Origin: an uncultured Butyricicoccus sp.
GTDB lineage: Bacteria > Bacillota > Clostridia > Oscillospirales > Butyricicoccaceae
DNA: 64,000 nt
Direction of reading: 5' to 3'
Assembly (NCBI GenBank): GCA_910584935.1
Contig: CAJUDU010000002.1
Span: 22,931-86,930 of the forward strand
Part shown: positions 33,109 through 41,555 of the stretch, in pieces
Layout of the letters: every line of letters starts with the position of its first letter
Numbering within the stretch: the stretch's first letter is position 1
Translations under genes and position numbers: made by a program
The notes under the pieces: generated by a model
Told to the model about the DNA's origin: nothing
The model's input: the letters and a program-made list of their open reading frames with translations, nothing else
The model's database searches: none

Positions 33109-33591
33109 CTATCCTGTTTTTTCAATCAGGCATACCGCATGGGCGGCAATGCCTTCTTTTGCGCCTGTAAACCCAAGATGTTCCTCAGTGGTTGCTTTGA
33201 TATTGACTGCATCTTCCGCAATGCCCAATGCCTGCGCAATATTTTGCCGCATCCCATCCAGATAGGGCGCCATGCGCGGCGCCTGCGCAATGATTGTTGC
33301 ATCAATATTGCCCGGCGTCCAGCCAGCCTGTGTCAACCGCCTGCCGACTTCCCGCAAAAGCTGTAAACTGTCTGCCCCAGCATATTGTGGGTCAGTATCC
33401 GGGAACAAATGCCCAATATCCGCCATCCCAGCCGCGCCCAACAGCGCATCCATCACCGCATGGGTTAGCACATCTGCGTCACTATGTCCCAGCAGCCCGG
33501 TTTCATGTGGGATATCCATGCCGCCAATGATACATTTACGCCCTGCTACCAATCGGTGTACATCATAACCATGTCCAATCCTGACGTTCAT
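33109..33591 (-). CDS. ispF: 2-C-methyl-D-erythritol 2,4-cyclodiphosphate synthase
   Basis: Fifth enzyme of the MEP isoprenoid pathway. The 160-residue protein has the metal site GHGYDVHRL (D8, H10), LLGHSDADVLTHAVMDALLG with the third His, DIGHLFPDTDP, and the C-terminal KATTEEHLGFTG. It overlaps ispD by 4 nt. Confidence 0.96.
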   Translation of the reverse strand: MNVRIGHGYDVHRLVAGRKCIIGGMDIPHETGLLGHSDADVLTHAVMDALLGAAGMADIGHLFPDTDPQYAGADSLQLLREVGRRLTQAGWTPGNIDATIIAQAPRMAPYLDGMRQNIAQALGIAEDAVNIKATTEEHLGFTGAKEGIAAHAVCLIEKTG

Positions 33592-34304
33592 TCTTCCATC
33601 TCCTGTAAAAACGCTTGTGCAATGATGATATCTTCAGGCGTTGTCACCTTAATATTGGTATAATCCCCCTGCACCGCAAAAACAGGGATGCCAATCAACT
33701 CGGCTGCCGCACAGTCATCGGTTGTGTCAAAACCGCGTGCCATTGCGGTTTCCAGCGCGTGCCGGATTTTAGCCCGTGCAAACACCTGCGGCGTTTGGGC
33801 TGCTGCCAGCGATGCCCTTGGCACATCGGCTGCAATAAACCCATCCTTCAGTTTTTTGACACTGTCTTTCATCGGCACAACCAAACACGCCGCCCCATGC
33901 ACCATCGCCTGTCCCAGTACCGCTTCGAGGTGCTCTGGGCGCAGCAATGGGCGCGCCGCATCATGGATTGCCACAAAAGCCGCCTGTTTGGCACAGGCTT
34001 TGACGCCACACAACACAGAAGCCATTCTGGAATTGCCGCCGCGGATAATTTGGCTTGCTTTCGTTACGCCAAAAGTTTCACACAAACGGGCATATGGCAG
34101 GATATCCTGTTCCCGGCATGGGATTATAATTTCATCCACCAACGGGCAGCGTTCAAATACCAATAATGTGCGTGCCAGCAACGGGATGCCAGCGATTTCC
34201 ATGAGTAATTTATTGGTACCCTCCCCCATGCGTGAGGAAGAACCGGCAGCGGGGATGACTGCGGAAATGAACGGTTTTTCCTTCTTTTCTTTTTTCCACC
34301 ACAT
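33588..34304 (-). CDS. ispD: 2-C-methyl-D-erythritol 4-phosphate cytidylyltransferase
   Basis: Third enzyme of the MEP pathway; it couples CTP to MEP. The 238-residue protein has AVIPAAGSSSRMGEGTNK, the nucleotide-binding loop, then IHDAARPLLRP and TDDCAAAELIGIPV. The start follows AGGAGGG. It is translationally coupled to ispF. The N-terminal MWWKKEKKEKP extension is short and basic. Confidence 0.96.
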   Translation of the reverse strand: MWWKKEKKEKPFISAVIPAAGSSSRMGEGTNKLLMEIAGIPLLARTLLVFERCPLVDEIIIPCREQDILPYARLCETFGVTKASQIIRGGNSRMASVLCGVKACAKQAAFVAIHDAARPLLRPEHLEAVLGQAMVHGAACLVVPMKDSVKKLKDGFIAADVPRASLAAAQTPQVFARAKIRHALETAMARGFDTTDDCAAAELIGIPVFAVQGDYTNIKVTTPEDIIIAQAFLQEMEE

Positions 34305-34323
34305 GAAATGCCCTCCTGATACG

Positions 34324-34359
34324 AAAAAACGGCTTTGCCTGATGCTTACCGCAAAGCCG
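34324..34359 (-). terminator. Terminator of the carD-like gene
   Basis: On the minus strand CGGCTTTGC and GCAAAGCCG flank a 12-nt loop and are followed by TTTTTT. It separates carD from ispD. Confidence 0.8.
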
Positions 34360-34368
34360 CCTGCTTTT

Positions 34369-34836
34369 TTATTTTTTCAGATATTGTTCAATCTGTTTTG
34401 GGTCACATTGCAGCACAAGGGAAAGTTCGGAAAATAAAATTTTCCGCGCGGATTGCAGCATCCGTTTTTCCCCGGCGGATAACCCATGCGTCTGATCACG
34501 GTGCCATAAATTTTTTGCCGCCTGCGCAACTTCTGCCAAGTTGCCCGACCGGATATGCAGCATATTATCCCGATAGCGCCGGTTCCAGCCCGATTCTTCC
34601 TCCGCCTGCATCTGCGGCAGCAATTCTAATATTTCCCGCGCCTGTTCGGGGGAGCAGGGTGGGCGGATGCCATTGGTTTCGCACATTTTCACAGGCAAAA
34701 AGATATGGACGCTGTCTAAAATAAACTCCAGGGAATAATACAGTTCTGTATTACCGTTAATTTCCTTTTCGGATACCCCACAAACAACGCCTGCACCATG
34801 CAATGGGTGCACAATTTTGTCGCCAACAGAAAACAT
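34369..34836 (-). CDS. CarD-family transcription regulator
   Basis: CarD proteins bind RNA polymerase beta and stabilise open promoter complexes. The 155-residue protein has the N-terminal interaction domain (MFSVGDKIVHPLHGAGVVCG, then YYSLEFILDSVHIFLPV) and a helical C-terminal domain (NLAEVAQAAKNLWHRD, ARKILFSELSLVL). The ATG at 34836 follows GGAGGG. CarD/IspD/IspF adjacency is common in Clostridia. Confidence 0.9.
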   Translation of the reverse strand: MFSVGDKIVHPLHGAGVVCGVSEKEINGNTELYYSLEFILDSVHIFLPVKMCETNGIRPPCSPEQAREILELLPQMQAEEESGWNRRYRDNMLHIRSGNLAEVAQAAKNLWHRDQTHGLSAGEKRMLQSARKILFSELSLVLQCDPKQIEQYLKK

Positions 34837-34871
34837 GCTTCCCTCCAATCCCGATATGCACTTGTGTACGC

Positions 34872-35435
34872 TTATATTTTATACCCATTTACGTACTTTT
34901 GCAAGTTTTTTTGCAAACCGGCAGAGAGTGCAACGGCAAGCAGGAAAAGGCTTGCCCCACCGCCATAGGAAAGAATGTAGATGGAAACTGCCGCCAGCAG
35001 CAAACAACAGGCAATCTCCAAATAAAGCTGCCATGCCCTTCCATGTGAAATGGTTTCCAGCACCTGCCCGCCATCCAGTGGGCGTACCGGCAATAAATTT
35101 AGCAGGCTAAGCAGCAAATTTGCCCCGGCAAACCGAAAACTGCCCAGCCCTGCTGCAATCCATGCGGCAAACAGCCCCGCAAGCGGGCCAGCAAGGGCAA
35201 TCCAGGCATCTGCCTTTGGGTTTGGGCAGCTTAGCCGGTAACGCATCACGCCGCCAAGCGCCGTCAGACGCAGGCAAACCACCTGCCCGCCTGCCACCCG
35301 CACCGCTAAAGCATGACCAGCTTCATGTAATGCTGCCGCGATAAAAAATAGCGGTGCAATGCCTGTAGTATCCAAAAAGCCAGCAACTGCTGCCATCAGG
35401 ATAAAGGAATCCCCAATTTGCAGCCGCCCGCTCAC
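34872..35435 (-). CDS. M50 site-2-type membrane metalloprotease (SpoIVFB-like)
   Basis: A 187-residue intramembrane zinc protease with the metal motif ALHEAGHALAV near residue 37 and the second site NLLPVRPLDGG near residue 117, plus four to five hydrophobic helices. In spore formers SpoIVFB cleaves pro-sigma-K. The start is a GTG overlapping the stop of the M23 gene (GTGA), so the pair is coupled as in the spoIVFA-spoIVFB operon. The protein is shorter than Bacillus SpoIVFB and lacks a CBS domain. Assignment to the sporulation enzyme is an inference. Confidence 0.82.
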   Translation of the reverse strand: MSGRLQIGDSFILMAAVAGFLDTTGIAPLFFIAAALHEAGHALAVRVAGGQVVCLRLTALGGVMRYRLSCPNPKADAWIALAGPLAGLFAAWIAAGLGSFRFAGANLLLSLLNLLPVRPLDGGQVLETISHGRAWQLYLEIACCLLLAAVSIYILSYGGGASLFLLAVALSAGLQKNLQKYVNGYKI

Positions 35436-36274
35436 ACGTTTACATATTGTGCGGGGTCAAGCGCCTTGCCATCCCGCCAAATTTCCAAATGCAAATGGTT
35501 TCCAGTCGCATTGCCGGTTGCGCCGACTTCTGCAATTTTGTCCCCAGCAGCAACGGTATCACCTGCCTGCGTGTCGACTTTGCTGCAATGGGCATATAAT
35601 GTTGAAAACCCATCGGCATGGTCAATGACCGCATAATTGCCATAGCTTTTACTGGTGCCTGCTTCGCGGACGGTGCCTGCCGCAAACGCATAAATCGGCG
35701 TGCCTTCAGCCGCGCCGATATCCAGCCCATAATGGAAACTTTCCTTGCCGGAAATCGGATGTACCCGTGTGCCAAACGCTGATGTTTTTACGCCTTCCAC
35801 TGGGGCTTGGGTATCAAAATTTAAGACATATGCCATGGTATCACTTTCTTTTGGGAAGTTGGACTGCACCCTGTTTGCCAAATCATCTTCGCCATAACCG
35901 GATTCTGCATAAAGCGATGTTGCTTCCAAGGCGGCATCCTGCCCGCCAGATTGATCTGCCCCTGGTTCGGATTGACCCGTATCTGATGTCTCCTGATTTT
36001 CCAGTCCCGCAAATACCTGTGTTACCGCACTTAGCCCGCCGCCATCCAGCATCTGTCCCGCTACCTGTAACACCTCATCCGCAGACACGCCGCCATGCAG
36101 CAAAGCTGCTGCCTGCACCCGTGCTTCTGCCGCCCATGCCGCGCCGGATGTTTTCACCAGCACTGCCCCTAAAAAAAGGGCTGCTGACAGCAAAAGCCGG
36201 ATATCCCCATGGGTGATTTGATTTGCTGTGCCTGACCTATTGGTGCTTGCCCTGCCCATATTTGATGTTGTCAT
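35432..36274 (-). CDS. Membrane-anchored M23-fold protein (SpoIVFA-like)
   Basis: A 280-residue protein: short cytoplasmic start, one transmembrane helix at ~29-48, an acidic low-complexity linker, and a C-terminal LytM/M23 domain at ~165-278 with TRVHPISGKESFHYGLDIGA and GNHLHLEIW. The zinc-binding His/Asp pattern is present, so it may be an active peptidase, whereas SpoIVFA of Bacillus is a degenerate M23 fold that inhibits SpoIVFB. The start at 36274 follows GGGAGGC. Coupling to the M50 gene supports a SpoIVFA-like role. Confidence 0.8.
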   Translation of the reverse strand: MTTSNMGRASTNRSGTANQITHGDIRLLLSAALFLGAVLVKTSGAAWAAEARVQAAALLHGGVSADEVLQVAGQMLDGGGLSAVTQVFAGLENQETSDTGQSEPGADQSGGQDAALEATSLYAESGYGEDDLANRVQSNFPKESDTMAYVLNFDTQAPVEGVKTSAFGTRVHPISGKESFHYGLDIGAAEGTPIYAFAAGTVREAGTSKSYGNYAVIDHADGFSTLYAHCSKVDTQAGDTVAAGDKIAEVGATGNATGNHLHLEIWRDGKALDPAQYVNV

Positions 36275-36351
36275 TGTTTCCGCCTCCCGCATTTTTTTGC
36301 TGCTCTATTGTTACCATATGCGGCAGACGGATAAAATATCCGGAAAATGCG

Positions 36352-36380
36352 TTAATGCGTACCAAAATGGTACGCATTAA
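36352..36380. promoter_or_regulatory. Perfect palindrome upstream of the M23 gene
   Basis: TTAATGCGTACC and GGTACGCATTAA are exact reverse complements around AAAAT. It lies about 80 bp upstream of the M23 gene start and 80 bp past the flavodoxin stop. There is no T run after the stem on either strand, so an operator is more likely than a terminator. Confidence 0.5.
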
Positions 36381-36457
36381 GCAGATTAAATGAGGAATGA
36401 AGTACCTGCCTGCTACCAAAGAGGCAGTGAATGAAATGATAGGATATGGTCTAAATT

Positions 36458-36886
36458 TTAGCTGGCAAGTTGTTTGCCCAGTGCTTTGCATGCTTCCAGC
36501 ACATCAGAAGTTGGCAGTTCATGCGCCATCAGCCCTGCGTCACCGGTCAGGTATGCGCCTGCTTCTTCGGTGCGTGCCTGCCAATCACGCATCCATTGCC
36601 CATCGCCCCAGCCATAAGAACCAAATAAAGCAACCCGCTTGCCGCCCAGGCTGGGTTCAAGTTCGGTGAAAAATGGCTCAAACTCCATCTCTTCAAGCAC
36701 TTCAGCGCCCATGGCTGGGCAACCTAACGCAAGACGGGCAAATCCTGCGGCTTCTGCCGCGCTGGTGCTGGCAACGGGCATAAGCACTGGTTCCGCGCCT
36801 GCTTCTTTGATGCCATCGGCAATAGACTGCGCCATCATTTCGGTATTGCCTGTACCCGACCAATAAATAACTGCGATTTTCTGCAT
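36458..36886 (-). CDS. Flavodoxin
   Basis: A 142-residue FMN-binding electron carrier: FMN phosphate loop YWSGTGNTEMMA (residues 9-20) and the isoalloxazine loop region GSYGWGDGQWM. It is second in an operon with a DUF3793 protein, 31 nt after it. Flavodoxins replace ferredoxin under iron limitation; the palindromes upstream of the operon fit iron control. Confidence 0.93.
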   Translation of the reverse strand: MQKIAVIYWSGTGNTEMMAQSIADGIKEAGAEPVLMPVASTSAAEAAGFARLALGCPAMGAEVLEEMEFEPFFTELEPSLGGKRVALFGSYGWGDGQWMRDWQARTEEAGAYLTGDAGLMAHELPTSDVLEACKALGKQLAS

Positions 36887-36917
36887 GGTTTAATAACCTC
36901 CAATAAGTAAAAATATT

Positions 36918-37499
36918 TTATGCGGTATGGGTGCAGTATGTTTCCACAACCTGTGCCAGCGGCTTGCCGCTGCGCAGGCCCTGCAAAAGGGCTGCGCGGC
37001 ATGCGTCAAACTGCGCGAAACACGCTTGTGCAGCCTCCACATCGCCATAAACTTTCCAATAGCCGCATAATTTGCAGCCTTTGCCGTGATTGCGCTGGAA
37101 TGCCAGCACATCGCCAACCGGATAGCCAAGGAACAAACCAATTTCATGTGGGAAGCCCTGCTGCATGGCAAGACGCTGCCCCAAATGGCTAATTTGCTGC
37201 TGTATGCTGCCAGCCGCTGGATATCCCTGTTTTTGCAGCAACCTGCGCACGGGCTTTTGCCCAAGCTGCCATGCAAGCAGGCGCGGCTGATAAACCAATA
37301 CCAAATCCCATCCAGCACAGCTGCAAACTACCTCCAGGCAAAGCCCCAGCCGCTGCAAGGCGGCTTGGCAGCCCGCCAGCAGGCTGTCCAGCGTGGGGAA
37401 CATCTGCCGGGACAGGCTGACAAGGTTGGCTGGTTTCAGCCCACAAAGGGCTGGCGCACAATGCTGTGCAAATTCCCGTTCTAACAAATGCTTTTGCAT
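36918..37499 (-). CDS. DUF3793 family protein
   Basis: A 193-residue cytoplasmic protein with HCAPALCGLKPANLVSLS at the start, GFPHEIGLFLGYPVGDVLAFQ near residues 115-135, and GKGCKLCGYWKVYGD, the conserved cysteine pair of the family. DUF3793 genes regularly precede flavodoxin in Clostridia; function unknown. Several cysteines could bind metal or FeS. The start follows AGGAGGG. Confidence 0.85.
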   Translation of the reverse strand: MQKHLLEREFAQHCAPALCGLKPANLVSLSRQMFPTLDSLLAGCQAALQRLGLCLEVVCSCAGWDLVLVYQPRLLAWQLGQKPVRRLLQKQGYPAAGSIQQQISHLGQRLAMQQGFPHEIGLFLGYPVGDVLAFQRNHGKGCKLCGYWKVYGDVEAAQACFAQFDACRAALLQGLRSGKPLAQVVETYCTHTA

Positions 37500-37510
37500 G
37501 GAACCCTCCT

Positions 37511-37624
37511 GTTAGCTAATGCTAACCCGCAATGAAAAATTTTTGCGGCAAAACCCACCGCCGCTTTCTGTTAGCCTTGGCTAACTTACGAGGATACTTT
37601 ATCACACCCATCTGCATTTGTCAA
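37511..37624 (-). promoter_or_regulatory. Promoter with two DtxR/IdeR-like palindromes
   Basis: On the minus strand TTGACA (37619-37624) and TAAAGT (37596-37601) are 17 nt apart. Just downstream lies GTTAGCCAAGGCTAAC (37570-37585), covering the expected start of transcription, and GTTAGCATTAGCTAAC lies at 37511-37526 before the ribosome site. The pattern resembles boxes of DtxR-family iron or manganese repressors. The regulator is inferred. Confidence 0.7.
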
Positions 37625-37684
37625 GCATGATTTGAAAAAAAATGCCCCGGCACCGATTATCTTGTGATTTTCCCTTGTATCATT

Positions 37685-37714
37685 TTGCCGTGTATGTTAC
37701 TATTTTTATATAAC
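37685..37714 (+). promoter_or_regulatory. Promoter of the proB operon
   Basis: TTGCCG (37685-37690) and TATAAC (37709-37714) are separated by 18 nt, 37 nt upstream of the proB start codon. Confidence 0.55.
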
Positions 37715-37750
37715 ATATGCCCATCTGGGCAGAAAGCGGAGCGATAACCC

Positions 37751-38569
37751 ATGTCACAAAACCACGCGATGCAACGCATCGTTGTAAAAGTCGGCTCATC
37801 GAGCCTAACTTATCCAAATGGCAAGCTAAATATTGGCTGCCTGGAAAAATTAGTCCGTGTCATTTCGGATTTGCAAAACCGTGGCTACCAAATGGTTTTG
37901 GTATCTTCTGGTGCGGTTGCTGTCGGCACAGCAAAACTCGGCTGGGCAGAACGCCCCCGGGATATCCGGATGAAGCAAGCCGCAGCCGCGGTTGGGCAAT
38001 GTGAACTGATGCACATTTATGATAAAATCTTTTTGGAATATGGCATCAAATCAGCGCAAGTGCTGCTCACCCGCGAAAATATCACCAATGAAGAACAACG
38101 CGCTAATATCCATGCGACATTTGACATCCTGCTGGATACCAATGTTGTGCCGATTGTCAACGAAAATGACACAGTTGCAACCGCAGAACTGGAATGTATT
38201 GAAACATTCGGCGACAACGACACCCTTTCGGCAGTTGTTGCACGAGTTTGCAGCGCGGATCTGTTGGTGCTTTTCACCGACATTGAGGGGCTGTATGACG
38301 CAAACCCACGGGAAAACCCAAATGCACATCTGATTAACCGTGTTGAAAAAATTGACGCTTCTTTGTGGGCGGCGGCTGGCGGGCCTGGCTCGACGCATGG
38401 CACAGGCGGCATGGCAACCAAGCTCGGTGCAGCCGAACTGTGTATGGACGCGGGCATTTCCATGCTGATTACCCGCGGCGAAGCCGAACGGCTTTATGAT
38501 ATTGTGGAAGGTAAGCCGGTTGGCACTTTGTTTAAGCGCCCGCGCCAAGGCGCTGGCAGCTTTTCATGA
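37751..38569 (+). CDS. proB: Glutamate 5-kinase (short form, no PUA domain)
   Basis: Phosphorylates glutamate in proline synthesis. The 272-residue amino-acid kinase has IVVKVGSSSLT, VLVSSGAVAVG, VPIVNENDTVA, LFTDIEGLYDANPR and GTGGMATKL. It lacks the C-terminal PUA domain (~100 residues) of the E. coli enzyme, which is normal for many Firmicutes. It overlaps the next open frame by a few bases and is separated from proA by a hydrolase gene. Confidence 0.95.
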   Translation: MSQNHAMQRIVVKVGSSSLTYPNGKLNIGCLEKLVRVISDLQNRGYQMVLVSSGAVAVGTAKLGWAERPRDIRMKQAAAAVGQCELMHIYDKIFLEYGIKSAQVLLTRENITNEEQRANIHATFDILLDTNVVPIVNENDTVATAELECIETFGDNDTLSAVVARVCSADLLVLFTDIEGLYDANPRENPNAHLINRVEKIDASLWAAAGGPGSTHGTGGMATKLGAAELCMDAGISMLITRGEAERLYDIVEGKPVGTLFKRPRQGAGSFS

Positions 38570-38583
38570 AAGGAGTATTGTGC

Positions 38584-39540
38584 ATGAAGCATAGCTATCG
38601 TGAAGAATATACGCCAGTTGGCGATATCCAAACGTATCTGCTGACCTATCCGGCAGCACAAGGCAAACCTGTTTTATTGTTCCTGCATGGCGGGCCTGGC
38701 GTCAGTGAGTGCTATGCGGCATATGCTTACCATGAACTGCTTGGCGATGCCTGCACACTGATATTTTATGACCAGCGCGGTGCTGGGCGCACCTTGCGCC
38801 GCAACCCCCACGCGCCGGTTTCCCTAGGGCTTATCCTGGATGATTTGGATGCACTAATCCATTTGCTGCAATCCCGCTATCCGGATTCCCCTTTTATTTT
38901 GATGGGGCATTCCTGGGGGACTGTCCCTGGCGCTTTATATGCCCTCCAGCACCCGGAAAGCATTGCCCGGTATATTGGGATGGGCCAGGTCGTTTCCATG
39001 GCAGAGAGCGCCCGTGTGGCGTGCGCAGCACTGCGCAAAGTGCTGAATGTCTGTGCCTCCCCGCATGACCGTGCGCGGTTCAATGCACTGCTGCCTTATC
39101 CGCCTGCCCATTGGGACAGGCCATCGCTTGAACACGCCATGCTGGTGCAGGCACTTTGCCATAAATATGGACTGCGGGAACCCAACCCTGTGCCTATGGC
39201 GCCTGTAATGCGCCACAGCCCAACATTCACCCTGCGTGATTATTTAGACGGGGAGCGCGGCGCACAGCATAATATGCCGTTTTTATGCGCTATGGCAAAC
39301 ACATTTGACCTGGCTGCTTTCCCTGCGGCATGGCGGGTTCCTGTGACGTTTATCACAGGAGGTTGTGACTATATCACGCCACTGCTGCCGGTACAGCACT
39401 ATTTTGAACAAATGGCAGCGGCAGAAAAACAGCTTATTGTGATGGAAGACTGTGGACACTGCCCAATGTTTGACCAGCCGGAAAAATTTCGGGAAATCCT
39501 GCTGGGACAGATTCAAAAAACCGAAAACGAGGGAGTATAA
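38584..39540 (+). CDS. Alpha/beta hydrolase, proline iminopeptidase-like
   Basis: A 318-residue cytoplasmic hydrolase of the S33 type. It has the oxyanion motif LFLHGGPGVSE (residues ~33-43), FYDQRGAGRT, the nucleophile elbow ILMGHSWGTVPG, and the C-terminal His in MEDCGHCPMF. S33 peptidases remove N-terminal residues such as proline from peptides. The ATG at 38584 follows AAAGGAG. Its position between proB and proA suggests it salvages proline from peptides; substrate not proven. Confidence 0.82.
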   Translation: MKHSYREEYTPVGDIQTYLLTYPAAQGKPVLLFLHGGPGVSECYAAYAYHELLGDACTLIFYDQRGAGRTLRRNPHAPVSLGLILDDLDALIHLLQSRYPDSPFILMGHSWGTVPGALYALQHPESIARYIGMGQVVSMAESARVACAALRKVLNVCASPHDRARFNALLPYPPAHWDRPSLEHAMLVQALCHKYGLREPNPVPMAPVMRHSPTFTLRDYLDGERGAQHNMPFLCAMANTFDLAAFPAAWRVPVTFITGGCDYITPLLPVQHYFEQMAAAEKQLIVMEDCGHCPMFDQPEKFREILLGQIQKTENEGV

Positions 39541-39545
39541 ATACC

Positions 39546-40793
39546 ATGAGAGATTTAATGAGCATTGCCTGGGCGGCAAAGGCTGCAAAAGCAGATGTAG
39601 CCCGCCTGGGCACAGATGATAAAAACCGTGGGCTGGAAGCGATTGCGTGTGCGCTGGAAGCGCACACCGCGGAAATCCTTGCCGCAAATGCAGCGGACAT
39701 TGAAGCAGGGCGTGCCAATGGGCTGAATGAGGGGTTGATTGACCGGCTGACACTGACTGAAGCTCGCATTGCGGATATTGCGGAAGGCTGCCGCCAAGTC
39801 GCCGCGCTGCCCGACCCCATCGGCGAACTTTTATGGCAGAAAACCCGCCCCAATGGGCTAAAAATTGGACTAAAACGGGTGCCAATGGGCGTCATTGGCA
39901 TTATTTATGAAGCCCGCCCCAATGTGACGGTGGATGCGGCGTCGCTTTGTTTCAAAGCGGGTTCCGCCTGCATCCTGCGCGGCGGCAAGGAAGCGTTCCA
40001 TTCTTCCATGTGCCTAACTCAGCTGATGCGGCAGGCACTCCAGCAGCAAGGGCTTCCGGAAAACGCCATCAACCTGGTTGAGGATACCAGCCGGGATTCC
40101 GCCAATGAAATGATGCGGCTCAATGGATTTTTAGATGTGCTGATCCCACGCGGCGGCGCGGGACTGATTCAAGCGGTTGTCAAAAATGCAACCGTCCCGG
40201 TGATTGAAACTGGTACAGGCAACTGCCATGTGTATGTGGATGCTTCTGCCGATTTGAATATGGCGGCAAAAATTTTGGTCAACGCGAAATGCCAGCGGAT
40301 TTCTGTCTGCAATGCCGCTGAAAGCCTGCTGGTACACCAGGATATTGCGGCGCAGTTTTTGCCCATGGCAGCAAAGGCGCTTGCACCTGACCATGTAAAA
40401 CTGCATGGCTGTCCGCGCACCCGACAGATTTTAGGCGACACCATATTGCCCGCGGATGAATCCGATTATGCGCGTGAATATTTGGATTATGAAATTTCGG
40501 TCAAAGTTGTGGATAATTTGGATGAAGCGATTGCCCATATCAACAAGTATAATACTGGGCATTCCGAATGTATTGTGACCGAAAGCTATGCCAGCTCCCA
40601 GAAATTTTTAGAAGAAATTGATGCGGCGGCTGTTTATGTGAATGCTTCCACCCGGTTTACCGACGGGTTTGTGTTTGGTTTTGGCGCGGAGATTGGGATT
40701 TCCACCCAAAAACTCCATGCCCGCGGCCCTATGGGCTTAGAAGCATTGACCAGTCAAAAATATATCATTTATGGAAATGGACAGGTGAGATAA
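39546..40793 (+). CDS. proA: Gamma-glutamyl phosphate reductase
   Basis: Second enzyme of proline synthesis; it reduces gamma-glutamyl phosphate with NADPH. The 415-residue aldehyde-dehydrogenase-fold protein has GVIGIIYEARPNVTVDAASL, LRGGKEAFHSS, the catalytic cysteine in RISVCNAAESLL, and the C-terminal RFTDGFVFGFGAEIGIST and HARGPMGLEAL. Its stop codon overlaps the CYTH gene start (TAATG). Confidence 0.96.
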   Translation: MRDLMSIAWAAKAAKADVARLGTDDKNRGLEAIACALEAHTAEILAANAADIEAGRANGLNEGLIDRLTLTEARIADIAEGCRQVAALPDPIGELLWQKTRPNGLKIGLKRVPMGVIGIIYEARPNVTVDAASLCFKAGSACILRGGKEAFHSSMCLTQLMRQALQQQGLPENAINLVEDTSRDSANEMMRLNGFLDVLIPRGGAGLIQAVVKNATVPVIETGTGNCHVYVDASADLNMAAKILVNAKCQRISVCNAAESLLVHQDIAAQFLPMAAKALAPDHVKLHGCPRTRQILGDTILPADESDYAREYLDYEISVKVVDNLDEAIAHINKYNTGHSECIVTESYASSQKFLEEIDAAAVYVNASTRFTDGFVFGFGAEIGISTQKLHARGPMGLEALTSQKYIIYGNGQVR

Positions 40794-41389
40794 TGGAACG
40801 GGAGTATAAATGGAAATCAACAGCACAGGATTTTGATGACATTCTGACTTATCTTGCATTAACAGAAACCGAACCGGTTTCCATGTTTGCACAGTATTAT
40901 GATACTGCCGACCGTTTATTGCGTTCGCGGAAAATCGCATTACGGATGCGCACAGAAAGCGGCGAACAGGTCTGCTGCTTAAAATTGCGGGATATTTCCA
41001 ATGATGGGCTGCACGTGCATGAAGAATATGAATGTCCAGCGGATAATTTGGAACTTGGTTTGAAATTCCTGCCAGAAGAGGGTGCGCCCGCTGAATTATG
41101 CAAAGCACTGCGTACCGCGTCGCTGGATGTGGTCGCGGAAACCAATTTTATCCGTCGGCGCGCCATTTGGAAAGACCCCATGTTTACTGCGGAATTGTCC
41201 TTTGATGAGGGGACACTGTCCGCCTCAGGGCGCAGTGTCCCTGTGCAAGAGGTCGAATGCGAACAAAAAGGCGGCGAGGAAAGCGCATTTGAAGAAGCTT
41301 GCCAAATCCTTGCGCGGCGTTTCGCGCTCAAACCGGAAACCCGCAGTAAATTATCGCGTGCGCTGGATTTAGACCGTCAGAAAAAATAA
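40793..41389 (+). CDS. CYTH domain protein (inorganic triphosphatase-like)
   Basis: CYTH proteins form a tunnel that binds triphosphates and hydrolyses tripolyphosphate or thiamine triphosphate, or makes cAMP. The 198-residue product starts with the metal-binding EREYKWK (the ExExK motif), and continues with YDTADRLLRSRKIALRMRTE and a final KPETRSKLSRALDL. Start coupled to proA. A polyphosphate kinase gene lies 9 kb away, not linked. Confidence 0.85.
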   Translation: MEREYKWKSTAQDFDDILTYLALTETEPVSMFAQYYDTADRLLRSRKIALRMRTESGEQVCCLKLRDISNDGLHVHEEYECPADNLELGLKFLPEEGAPAELCKALRTASLDVVAETNFIRRRAIWKDPMFTAELSFDEGTLSASGRSVPVQEVECEQKGGEESAFEEACQILARRFALKPETRSKLSRALDLDRQKK

Positions 41390-41401
41390 ACGATATGCAA
41401 A

Positions 41402-41435
41402 AAAGCAGGGGGACGCCTGCGTTTTCCCCTGCTTT
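41402..41435 (+). terminator. Terminator of the proBA operon
   Basis: AAAGCAGGGG pairs with CCCCTGCTTT. A second, perfect 10-bp inverted repeat AATCTGGCGC/GCGCCAGATT follows at 41439-41464 without a T run. Confidence 0.75.
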
Positions 41436-41555
41436 GGTAATCTGGCGCTTCATTGCGCCAGATTCAAACATTTCCCGCGAATTATTCATGTTATGTTCAC
41501 CAATTCTCCATTTCTCTCTGTTATACTACTTTACAAGAGAGAGGTGGTGAATACG

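Noticed and set aside
41439..41464. Perfect 10-bp inverted repeat AATCTGGCGC/GCGCCAGATT as a second terminator or an operator of ireB.
   Set aside because: No T tract for termination and no clear promoter relation; left as a note in the proBA terminator entry.
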